Source of the DNA: Cryptomeria japonica
Taxonomy: Eukaryota; Streptophyta; Pinopsida; Cupressales; Cupressaceae
Assembly: GCF_030272615.1 (NCBI RefSeq)
Contig: NC_081412.1
Location: forward strand, 346,770,169-346,834,168
Direction of reading: 5' to 3'
DNA length: 64,000 bases
The notes under the pieces: generated by a model
Databases searched by the model: none
What the model was told of the DNA's origin: nothing
What the model saw: only the letters and a program-made list of their open reading frames with translations
Made by a program: the position numbers and the translations under genes
Part shown: in pieces, positions 54,670 to 64,000 of the stretch
Layout of the letters: every line of letters starts with the position of its first letter
Numbering within the stretch: the first letter of the stretch is position 1

Positions 54670-57600
54670 TTAGTTTACTTCATGAAGGGGCAGAACCCCT
54701 AATTCACCTCTCAAATAGGTAAATGTAGTCTTTGGTAAGGGCTTAGTGATTATGTCTACTAGTTGCTCCTTACTGGAAACATGTTCTAATACAACCTCTT
54801 TGTTCAAAACCATTTCTCTCAAGAAATAATACTTGAGTTCAATGTGCTTTGTCCTAGCATGCAATACCGGATTTTTGGAAATATTGATTGCACTAGTATT
54901 ATCACATAAAATACTCACCGGTTCAGATATAGGTACTTTGAAACAATCCAATACATGTTTCATCAAGATTGCTTGAGTGCAATTCATAAATGTTGCCACA
55001 TAATTCGCTTCATCTATAGACTGGGAAGTACAACTCTGCTTCTTACTCGTCCATGAGACTAGTCTTCCACCAAGAAAGAACACTCCACCGGTTGTGCTCT
55101 TTTGGCCGTCCACATTACCTGCTCAATCTACATCAGTAAATACCTTGAGATTAAAATCACAATTGTATGGATACCACAATCCATAATCAACTATCCCTTT
55201 TAGGTATCTAAAAATCCTCTTGACTGCTACCAAGTGAGATTCTCTTGGACTTTTTTTAAAACGAGCCACAATGCCCGCTGCATGAGAAAAATCTGGTCTG
55301 CTATGTACCACATAGTGTAGCTTACCGATCATTGACCGGTACTCCTCATTCACTAACACTAAATCATCTTCCTTAGTCAATTTACAGCCGGTCACCATTG
55401 GTGTACCAACCAGTTTTCTCTCCTCCATGCCAAAGGTCTTCAATACCTCTTTGACATACTTGGACTGGGTAATAAAGATACCCTCTTTCATTTGCTGAAT
55501 CTATAGACCAATAAAGAACTTTATCTCTCCAATCAGAGACATCTCAAACTCTTTCTTCATTTCATCTGCAAATGTGTGGCTCATTTCATCATCTCCTCCA
55601 AAGATTATGTCATCTACAAACACTTCACAGATTAGAATCTGATCACCTTCAGATTTCAAGTAGATGTTGTTGTCTTCACTTGTTCTCTGAAATCCTATCT
55701 TCACAAGATGAGAGTGTAAACGTTCATACCATGCCCTTGGTGCTTGTTTCAATCCATATAGGGCCTTGTGTAATCTACAAACCATGTTACTATCTTCTGA
55801 TAAGGAAAACCCATCCAGTTGCTCAATATACACTTCCTCTTCTAGGATTCCATTCAAGAACGTAGACTTCACATCCATCTGGTATACCTTGAATCCCTTA
55901 AATGCTGCAAATGCAAGTAGAATTCAAACACCTTCCAGTCTAGCCACTGGGGCAAAGGTTTCTCCATAGTCTTCTCCCTCTTCCTGAGCATATCCCTTGC
56001 ATACAAGTCTTGCCTTGTTCCTTACAACTATGCCTTCTTCATTTAGCTTATTCCTGAAGACCCATTTGGTACCTATGACATTCTTGTGTTCTGGTCTAGG
56101 TACCAAAGACCATGTTGTATTATTTTCTATCTGGTTTAGCTCCTCTTCCATTGCCTTAATCCAGTCTTCATCTGTAAGTGCCTCTCTAGTAGTCATAGGC
56201 TCAAATTCAAAAATCATAAAAGAGTTCTCTTTCACCTTTCTTCTTGTGAGTATCCCTGTATCTTTATCTCCTATGATCTGCTTCGGATCATGATGTAGTT
56301 TCACATATCTAGGAATGACTCTAGTTGGTTCTTCTTACTTTTCATCTTCTTCTTCTTCTCCATCTTCTTCTTCACCTACTGTAGCTTCTACTGGTACAGG
56401 AACACTGAGGTCTTTACTTGTTTCTTTCTTAACCGGTTCCCAAAAGTCTACACTTGGTTCATCTTCCACTTGCTCACTGTAGGTTTCCTTAGGCTCCTCA
56501 GGGGATTCATCAACCCTGACATTGATACTCTCAACAATTTTTTGTGTCTTATTGTTGTAGCACTTGAGAGCTTTTCTCTTAGAGGAATATCCCCAAAATA
56601 TTCCTTCATCACATTTAGCATTAAACTTGCTCAGATGCTCACCTCTCTTGATGTAACAATTACTGCCAAATACTTTAAAATAACTCATAGTGGGAGTCTT
56701 CCCGGTCCAATACTCATAAGAGGTTTTATCTTTACCTTTCTTGATGAGTACCCAGTTCATAGTATAGACTGCAGTGCTCACCGCTTCTCTCTAGAAAGTG
56801 TGAGCAACCTTTCCTTGGATCATCATTGTTCTGGCCGCTTCAACTACAGTCATTTTATTCCTTTCTACTATGCCATTCTGTTGTGGTGTCCTTGGGGTAG
56901 ACAAATGCCTCTTGATATTGTTCTCTTCACAGTACTTGTTGAATTCATCAGAAGTGAATTCACCTCCTTGATCATTTCTTAGGCATTTTATCCTTTGACC
57001 ACTTTCCTTCTCTACTAATTCTCTAAAGGCTTTGAACTTTCCAAATGCCTCAGACTTGTCTTTCAATAATGTGACCCACTTCATTCTTGAGCAATCATCA
57101 ATAAGAATCATGAAATACCTATCTCCCTGAATACTTCTAGTTTTCATTGGACCACACAGATCGGTATGCACAAGATCAAGTAAGTTTTCTGCTGAAAAAG
57201 ACACCTTTGAAAGTTGAGGAAGACATATTCCCAAGTTGACATTCTTTGCACAAAGAATTCTCTGGTTTGTTCAGCAAAGGCAATCCTCTTACTACCTTGA
57301 TCTTACTCGCCTTTACAATATTATCAAAGTTCATATGACAAGGTCTCTTATTCCATATCCAACTGTCATCAAAATTCGCCATCAGACACCAACTAATCTT
57401 GGCATTCAACTGAAACAAGTTACCTCTAGTCTGCTTACCGGTGGAAATAAGTTCACCACTCTTTCCAATTATATTGCAGACTCCACCTTTGAACTCTAGA
57501 ATGAGTCCTTTGTCATTTAGCTGAGCAACACTCAAAAATTTATGCTTAAGACCTTCTACACAGTAGACATCATCCGCACTTCTCTTTCCATTCAGTGAGA

Positions 57601-58766
57601 TGGATCCTTTACCTTTTACCAAGCATGGTGCATCATTTCCAAACCTGACAACACCTCCATCATATTCTTCTAGAGATAGAAACTTTCTCCGATCACCAGT
57701 CATGTGGTGAGAAAATCCACTATCAATAATCCACTCATTAGAGTTGTCAATGCGAGAGACAAGTGCTTTCTTGTCAGTCACTTCTTCCTTTACAGCTACA
57801 AACACTATATCTTCATTCTCTTCATCCTCAGATTCTTCATTAGTAACACCTTCATCAATTGCAACAAGACAATTTCTTCTACTTCTTCCTTTATACTTTC
57901 TAAACCTCTCTGGTTTATTCTTATTGTCATTTAGGACAGTTAATAGCTATATGTCATATCTTATTGTAGGAAAAACATTTTAAAGGAAGCTTACCTCTGC
58001 ATTTTCTGGTGCCTTTTGGAAGTCTCTTGACAAGAAGAGCTTCAAACTCCATCAAAATCTCTTCATCATCCATACCTCTGCTTTGCATGGATTCATAATT
58101 GGTACTTACTTCTTTTCCTTTTTTGGTTGGTGCAACAGATGCTCTAAAGGCTGACTCAATCTTCTGAACACTACCATCATAGCTATTCAACTCATATGCA
58201 GTCAACTTTTCAATGATATAGTCTAAGGATACCTTGGTTTTGTCGATAGACCATAGTTCCTGAATAGTAGAAACTCTGATTGCATAGATTGGTAATAATG
58301 ATCTCAAAAATTTACTGACAATGGTGGCATCATCAATTGTTCTACCAGTTCTCTTGATATCTCCAACCACAGTCTTGATCCTTATGCCATATTGCTGAAT
58401 GGTCTCCCCTTCAACCATCCTCATGTCTTCAAATTTTCCTCTAAGGCTTTCTTCCTTAGCCTGCTTAAAATGCTCATCACCACCATAAATGGTTTCCAAT
58501 GTGTCCCATACATCATTAGGGTTTTACTTATCTCGTACATCAATGAACTCAATATCGGACAAGCTTCTAATAAGAGCTTCCATGACTTGCCCATTTTCTT
58601 GAATCTCTCTTTTCTGATCATCGGTTAGAGTGCCAGTGGGGATTACATAGGCATTCTCAACATAGCTCAAGTGTTGAGCACCTAAAATCTTGATATAGAT
58701 CTTCATTCTGTCCTTCCATATTTTGAAGTTATCTCTATTGAACTTATGACCTTCCCTCTTCATCAT
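54670..58766 (-). pseudogene. copia-A gag-pol polyprotein, broken
   Basis: Gag from ATG 58766: W-K-D-R-M-K-I-Y, V-W-D-T-L-E-T-I-Y-G-G, L-R-G-K-F-E-D-M-R-M-V-E-G-E. Zinc knuckle near 57975-57930: C-F-S-Y-N-K-I-stop-H-I-A-I-N-C, with one Cys changed to Tyr and Gly to a stop. Protease W-I-I-D-S-G-F-S-H-H-M-T-G near 57720. Integrase: C-K-E-C-Q-L-G, H-T-D-L-C-G-P, R-N-D-Q-G-G-E-F, G-I-V-E-R-N-K. RT: G-T-K-W-V-F-R, M-D-V-K-S-T-F-L-N-G, F-V-D-D-I-I-F-G near 55605. RNase H: C-D-N-T-S-A-I, K-H-I-E-L-K-Y-Y, ending at 54670. Stops near 58526, 57955, 56788, 56333, 55922, 55500, 55120; frameshift near 57200. Several replace Trp, Arg or Gln. Confidence 0.93.
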
Positions 58767-58823
58767 TAAAGCAGGATCTTTTACCTCAAGCGGTTAAGCT
58801 TATATCACCGAGGACCTAGAGTT

Positions 58824-58835
58824 GCTCTGATACCA
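58824..58835 (-). other. copia-A primer-binding site
   Basis: The minus strand reads TGGTATCAGAGC, perfect for the copia initiator tRNA-Met site, two bases from the LTR end. Confidence 0.95.
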
Positions 58836-58837
58836 AT

Positions 58838-60279
58838 TGATGAATAATCATGAACAACAAATACCCTAATTGGTACTGAGAGGGGGGGTGAATTAGTACA
58901 GACAAAAACTTCTCAACAACTTATCAAGTTAAAACAATGATAATCGGTTGTCTTCATCATTGAACTTAACCATGGCAATACCGGTTAAACATAGTAAGAC
59001 TTCAAACAGCTTAAACCAGTAAAACTAAATACTTCAAATAACATTCAACACTTGATAACTACTTCACCAATATACATATGCATGTGTTGTATCAATAATA
59101 CCATAACCATTAGCTTTGCATGCATAATCACTTAAACAAAGACTGCACAATCATCACATGAAAAATTCACAACTCATGACACACAGATTTTTCACATGGA
59201 AGCCCAAATGGGAGAAATCACGGTGGGGATGAATACCTACAAGCTTGTTTTTTAACTCTTTTGAAGCTCGCTCTGTTAGGAGCCTAGTCCGGTTAAAGAC
59301 TTTACAATAAGGTTCTATTAGGAACCGATCCTGTTAAAGATCACCTGGTAAAGGGATGGCTGTATACCCTGTTAAAGGTTAAAACCCTATTAAAGGTTAC
59401 CTTGCTAGAGGATTTGAAGAACTCAATGAACTTGAGTCACTTGGTTAAAGGATTTACAATAATCCTGTTAAAGCTACCCGACAAAGGGATTTTCCTAGTG
59501 TTGAAATGGTTAGAAGACAACAGGTAAAGCTCTGATCTGATAACAACACTACATGCTAAGGAAAATCCTTTTCAGCTCCTCTACTCTGCAATCACACTCT
59601 ACAGTTTGCCACTCACTGGTCTGGCAAGTATCTCATCACTCAGATACAAACACAACATTTGCCAACACAAACAACAACAACCATCATCGACCTTATAGAC
59701 AACAATTAGGTCTGTAGCATAAACCCTAAACCCTAAGCATTTTAAGTTTACAATTACAGGCGGTCCAATCCTGACCATTCAAACACTTTGCATAGAATAA
59801 AACAATCTCAAACAAATCACAAGTCATTCTGCGTCATCCATTCTTCACCGCACATAGACATCAGTAACCCATCACACTTTCTTCTCATACCACTAAGAAG
59901 AATGTTCATTCTCGAGGTAGACATTTAATGCAATCGATCGTCACATGCAAGATCCTCAAGGAAATCCTTCACGTGCACAAAACTAATGTGGTATCTCAAT
60001 CTCATCCTTATCTCTTAGCTAACACATCACAGAATGTCACTGGTTGCATTGCACAAGCTAGATTGCCAAACCAGAAACCCTAGAGCTGATACTACCAACC
60101 GGTAGTCACACTTAGTGAAACCCTAACACCGGTTCACTTTATCTCTTCACACCGGTTCTCCAACTTGAACATCAATAACAACTTCTTCCAATCTTCATAC
60201 CGGTTCACCCGCACTTATTGACATCAAAGACAACATACATTATCATCATATCATCATAACGATTCATCATATGCCAACG
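58838..60279 (-). repeat. copia-A 5' LTR
   Basis: Starts TGATGAATAATCATG next to the primer site; the outer end CATATGCCAACG differs from the expected CCAACA by one base. Length about 1.44 kb. It holds the GAGAGGGGGGGTGAAT box, TTTTCACATGGAAGCCCAAA, and a ladder of GTTAAAG motifs between 59275 and 59480. On the minus strand it should contain the element's promoter. Confidence 0.9.
59270..59530. repeat. Ladder of GTTAAAG/GTTAGGA motifs in the copia LTR
   Basis: CTGTTAGGAGCC, CGGTTAAAGAC, GTTAAAGATCACC, GGTAAAGGG, CTGTTAAAGGTTAAAACC, TTAAAGGTTACC, TTGGTTAAAGGA and CTGTTAAAGCTACC occur in succession. The same ladder is in the left LTR (53385-53600) and in the extra segment (52605-52820). Confidence 0.8.
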
Positions 60280-60299
60280 AAATCATCTCTTCTGATATA

Positions 60300-61252
60300 T
60301 CATTTACTTCCAAAAATCCTGAAATACTTAACAGAAGGTGTATGTCCAAACCATATTTCATAAGGGGTCTTACCAGTTTCACCTTTGATGTGAACTCTAT
60401 TGAATGTGTAGATTGTTGTACTCACTGCTTCTCTCCAATAGATATGAGGCAATTTGGATTCCATCATCATAGATCTTGCTGCATCCAAAATGGTTTTGTT
60501 CTTTCTTTCCACTACTCCATTTTGTTGAGGAGTCTTAGGTGCAGATAATTGTCTCCTGATTCCATTTGCCTCATAGTAACTGTTAAATTCATGAGAAGTG
60601 AACTCATCGCCATGATCTGATCTTAGACATTTGATTTTCAATCTAGTTTCAATTTCAACCTTTGCTTTAAAGATCTTGAATTTCTCAAAAGTTTCAGACT
60701 TCTCCCTTAGAAAAGTCACCCACATCATTCTAGAATAGTCATCAATAATCAGCATGAAATACCTATCACCTTGAAATCTTCTAGTACTTGTTGGACCACA
60801 TAAGTCAATATGAATCAAATCAAGTACATCATTAGATTTATCATGTATGCTCTTAAAAGAACTTCTGACTTGCTTACCCAATTGACATTCCTTACATATC
60901 AGATTATGAGGCTTCATAATCTTAGGTATATCTCTAACTGCTTTAGTTGAACTGATCTTAACAATACAATCAAAATTAACATGACACAACCTCTTGTGCC
61001 ATAGCCAACTCTCATCAATATGAGCAATTAAGCATGTCTTATTACCAATGTTCAAGTGAAAGATATTACTTCTAGTCTGAATACCGGTTGCAATCTCCAA
61101 ACCAGTCTTGTTAATAATTTTGCACTTTCTATCTTTAAACTGAAGTTGAAAACCCTTATCAACCAATTGACCAACACTCAAAAGATAATGCTTTAAACCT
61201 TCTACATAATAAACATTATTAGTATTATTCTTTCCATCCAAAGAAATAATAC
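60300..61252 (-). pseudogene. copia-B integrase
   Basis: Continues the protease frame after a TGA at 61251-61253: Y-Y-V-E-G-L-K-H, L-W-H-K-R-L-C-H-V-N-F, C-K-E-C-Q-L-G-K-Q (zinc part), then H-I-D-L-C-G-P, L-R-S-D-H-G-D-E-F and N-G-V-V-E-R-K-N-K (catalytic D, D, E all present), Y-W-R-E-A-V-S-T, and S-V-K-Y-F-R-I-F-G-S-K before a TAA. 313 codons open. It lacks everything downstream because the element is truncated here. Confidence 0.9.
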
Positions 61253-61253
61253 C

Positions 61254-61846
61254 TCAACCTTTGATCATACATGCCTTGTCATCTCCAAATCTGACTTGAC
61301 TACCATTATATTCTTGTAGGGACAAAAATTTCCCTTTATCTCCAGTCATATGATGTGAGCATCCACTATCAATTACCCATTCATCCTTATCTTCAACTTT
61401 TGCTGCCAGGGCCTTTTCTTCATTTTTGATAACAGGTTCCGATTCATCTTCCTTTAAAACATAGAACACCCATTCTTTTCCATTGCCAGAACCACTAGTA
61501 GAGTCTTCTACCGGTTCATCTCTAGAGTCATCAGTTACTCCTTCCTCATCTGCTATGTAGCATTGTTTACTTTTCTTGAATCTATATCTGTTCATGTTAG
61601 GCTTGAAAGATTTCTTAACTCTTTCCTCAAACCTTGCATTCCTTTCAGGACATCTAGATGCAAAATGACCAATCTTATTACATGCAAAACATTTAAAAGG
61701 TGCTTTTCCTTCATACTTACTTCTAGTTGGTCCTTTAGGTACTCTTATAGCAAATAAGGCTTCAAGTTCCTCGAGTTCTTCATCTTCTTTTCTCATGTCT
61801 TCCAATTCTTTTGCATATAGGGATTTCCAATCACTTTTTCTGGTAA

Positions 61847-61891
<45 letters not shown>

Positions 61892-62561
61892 CAGAAAGAA
61901 GGTTCAGGCTTTACAGCTCCAGAAAATCCAAATTCTTCAAGCTCAAAAGCAGATAATTTACCAATAAGAATGTCTCTGTTAACTGAAGTGTTTGCCATTG
62001 TCCTTAACTCATTAATTGCAGTTGCCTTCATCTTGTAAGCTAGTGGAAGGGCTCTCAAGACTTTGGAAACTATTTCATCTTCACTTATAAATCCTCCACA
62101 ACATAGAATTCCCATAACAATCTCATTTACTCTTTTCATAAATACAACAATTCTTTCATTATCTTCCATTTTCAAGTTTTCATATCTTACCCGGTAGCCA
62201 TCAAGTTTAGCAATTTTCATAGTAGGATCACCTTCATTAAAAGTTTGCAATTTGTCCCACATAACCTTAGCCGATGATTTATCAATCAATCCCATGATCG
62301 GCTTATCAGTAAGTGCACACAAGAGGGCTTCTCTAGCTCTGCAATCTTTTCAATATTCTTATCCAAGTCTGTAGGAGCAGGATTGCCAGATGTTGGATCA
62401 TAAGGTGTGTATCCTTTCTCAGTGATCTCCCAAATATCCTTGCCAAGACATCTAAGATGAGTCTCCATTCTAATTTTCCATATCCCATAATTTGTTCCAT
62501 AAAGCTTAGGGATTTTTCCTTTGAAAATAGTTGTTGATGGATTAGAAGTGTTAGTTGCCAT
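61254..62561 (-). pseudogene. copia-B gag and protease
   Basis: Gag from ATG 62561: K-L-Y-G-T-N-Y-G-I-W-K-I-R-M-E, L-L-C-A-L-T-D, M-W-D-K-L, Y-E-N-L-K-M-E-D-N-E. Frameshifts occur near 62340 and around the ATG microsatellite (61847-61891). The zinc knuckle C-F-A-C-N-K-I-G-H-F-A-S-R-C (61650-61695) is intact. The protease W-V-I-D-S-G-C-S-H-H-M-T-G (about 61345-61385) is intact. The frame stops at TGA 61251-61253. Confidence 0.9.
61847..61891. repeat. (ATG)15 microsatellite inside gag
   Basis: Fifteen uninterrupted trinucleotides. In the frame leading into the downstream gag (S-F-T-R-K-S-D-W-K) the minus strand encodes poly-Ser (TCA); in the frame coming from upstream it reads as poly-Ile. A Ser stretch in that place is plausible, so the repeat probably expanded from a Ser-rich linker. 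Confidence 0.95.
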
Positions 62562-62605
62562 AGGATCTACCTCAAGTGGTTAAGCTTCTGCAAAAGAGAA
62601 CCAAA

Positions 62606-62617
62606 GCTCTGATACCA
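62606..62617 (-). other. copia-B primer-binding site
   Basis: The minus strand reads TGGTATCAGAGC. The leader CTCAAGTGGTTAAGCTT (62571-62587) lies between it and gag, as in copia-A and copia-D. Confidence 0.95.
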
Positions 62618-62618
62618 T

Positions 62619-63903
62619 TTATTAGGATAAACGGTGAACAACTGAGAGGAGGGGGTGAATTAGTTGTTAACAGATTATAACTTTTAATCCACAATACAAT
62701 CTTAAACAAATCAAGTACCGATAAAGCACATACAGATGCCGGTAGGAACAAATACCGGTAAAAAATATGACTTAAAAATCAACCAAATAATCAATGCAAA
62801 GCAACCATACCACATAACACCATGATTTGTACATGGAAAACCCGGAAAGGGAAAAACCACAGTGGGAAGCCTACCCACAGTCAGATGATACTTTTGTAGA
62901 AAGTATGTGTTACAATGAGGGGCCTGCACTTGTAGGAAGGCACACTTCCTAGAGTGTACTGCTCATTAGAAAAGAGTCTTACTAACTATATAGAGGCTAC
63001 AACCATCTCAAGATAAATGGACAACAATCCAATAGAGTGAATTGCCAGAAATAGCATCTACCATGCCTGATTACAGTCTTGGTTAAGCTCAATGTCGGAG
63101 GACTAAATCCTCTTCTGAATCTAATTCGATCACCAATGATCGACCAACTCCTCTTCCTGAGTGATATTACAATATTTGCACATTACATTCCTTGACCATG
63201 ACCTTTCCAATAACCATGATACACTACAAAGAGTTTCTACCTCTTATTCATACAAACCCTAAAGCCTAAACCAATTAGGTCAGCCACCTAAAAGATATTA
63301 CAATAAGATCATTACATAATTCCATATTAAAATGATATGCCATGTCATCTTAAAACCAAAACAACAACAAAAAATCCATAAATCATCTCGAAACATCCTG
63401 GTAATGTGTAGAGTACATGTTAGCATGATACCAAACCATAACCTAGATAGGTACCAGACCTATTCTGGGTCCACCACACCAAATCAACATCTTCAAGAAG
63501 TTGAATCATGATAAAAGAACATCTCCAGTATCTTGAAATCCATGAAGAAGCTGCACCAACACCAATTATGCATCTTGTCACGATTCCTCAATGAAAGCTC
63601 TATTAGTAAAGCCTTAAACTAGTGCTGGTAAGGGTTTACCAGAGTGTATGATAGTATCCAATTACCAAGCCAATACCAATTGACCAAAAAATTCTCATGG
63701 AGCATATAGCACATGAAATTAAACATACTTCACTGATCCAAACATGCCGAAAGTGTCCAACAGATAGTCTCTTTTGTCGGTAACACTAGATCTTCTACCA
63801 GTAACCAAAACCTGTCTATCGGTAACCAATCATAACAGCTAGTGTTGACATCAATGACAAAACATCAATGTAACACATAATCAATTCATCCATAATGCCA
63901 ACA
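62619..63903 (-). repeat. copia-B 5' LTR
   Basis: From next to the primer site (TATTAGGATAAACGG) to ATAATGCCAACA at 63903. It has ACTGAGAGGAGGGGGTGAAT (62641), ACATGGAAAACCCGG...GAAAAACCACAG (62831-62862) and GTTGACATCAATGACAAAAC (63844). The partner 3' LTR is absent. Confidence 0.8.
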
Positions 63904-64000
63904 CAGCTAACACATCTCAAGGTGGTCAACAACATCCTCCTAGGAATGACAATCTAAGATGAACATACACCCCTCTAGGGGAGCCAATTTATTTACCTTT
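63904..64000. other. Flank right of copia-B; nothing recognised
   Basis: 97 bp without ORF or repeat signal. Confidence 0.5.

Larger units (their letters stand above)
52176..60279 (-). mobile_element. copia-A: nearly complete Ty1/copia element
   Basis: Minus strand. 5' LTR at right (58838-60279), primer site for initiator tRNA-Met, gag-protease-integrase-RT-RNase H in the copia order, polypurine tract, and a 3' LTR region at left (52176-54393) that is composite. No matching target-site duplication (CACAA left, GAAAT/AAATC right), consistent with rearrangement at one end. Coding frames are broken by about eight stops and at least one frameshift, so it is inactive. Confidence 0.92.
60280..63903 (-). 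mobile_element. copia-B: 5' half of a second Ty1/copia element
   Basis: Minus strand: 5' LTR (62619-63903), primer site, gag, protease and integrase. It ends at 60280 against the copia-A 5' LTR, right after I-F-G-S-K of the integrase region, so RT, RNase H and the 3' LTR are missing. It is related to copia-A (same domain order, shared leader and LTR phrases) but clearly diverged. Confidence 0.88.

Overview
The window looks like nuclear DNA of a seed plant, probably a species with a large, repeat-rich genome such as a gymnosperm. The lineage call is an inference from the element families and their decay. I found no host gene, tRNA, rRNA or CRISPR array. Everything recognisable belongs to retrotransposons, mostly degraded and nested: LINEs (L1/RTE-like, with endonuclease, reverse transcriptase and RNase H), Ty3/gypsy elements (one lineage looks Tat/Ogre-like, one chromovirus-like) and Ty1/copia elements.

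Layout: 1-2437 is the 5' end of a minus-strand gypsy element (leader, primer-binding site, LTR). 4638-11736 is LINE-A (plus strand, 5'-truncated, 12-bp target-site duplication). 12195-21560 is a broken minus-strand copia element (copia-C), split by LINE-B (12753-20531, apparently full length, 16-bp target-site duplication). 21590-22052 is the 3' tail of another LINE. About 24780-30700 is LINE-C (minus, very decayed). 33683-33896 is the end of a chromovirus-like integrase, cut by the 3' LTR and 3' interior of a second Tat-like gypsy element (33897 to about 36130), which carries a decayed antisense-oriented ORF. About 36390-38707 is the 3' part of LINE-D. 38712-39237 plus 48939-50361 is copia-D, split by a gypsy element with both LTRs and a 5-bp target-site duplication (39238-48938). 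52176-60279 is copia-A and 60280-63903 is copia-B, both minus strand.

Most interesting points: (1) LINE-A and LINE-B are diverged copies that both carry a third ORF of about 514 codons downstream of RNase H. Its N-terminal half is globular, its C-terminal half is charged and coiled-coil-like, and the two copies differ mainly at silent positions, so it looks like a selected part of the element. (2) In both LINEs the ORF1 stop and ORF2 start overlap as ATGA. (3) Both LINEs have the same in-frame TAG just before the RNase H domain, in a pyrimidine-rich context resembling a 3' splice site. (4) The gypsy element at 39-49 kb has a 1020-codon open frame with protease, RNase H and integrase but no reverse transcriptase and no gag. 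(5) Gypsy leaders carry clusters of short palindromes whose sequence differs between elements.

Most reading frames are broken by stops that are one C-to-T (or G-to-A) change from CAG, CGA, CAA or TGG, as expected for long-methylated, silenced elements.
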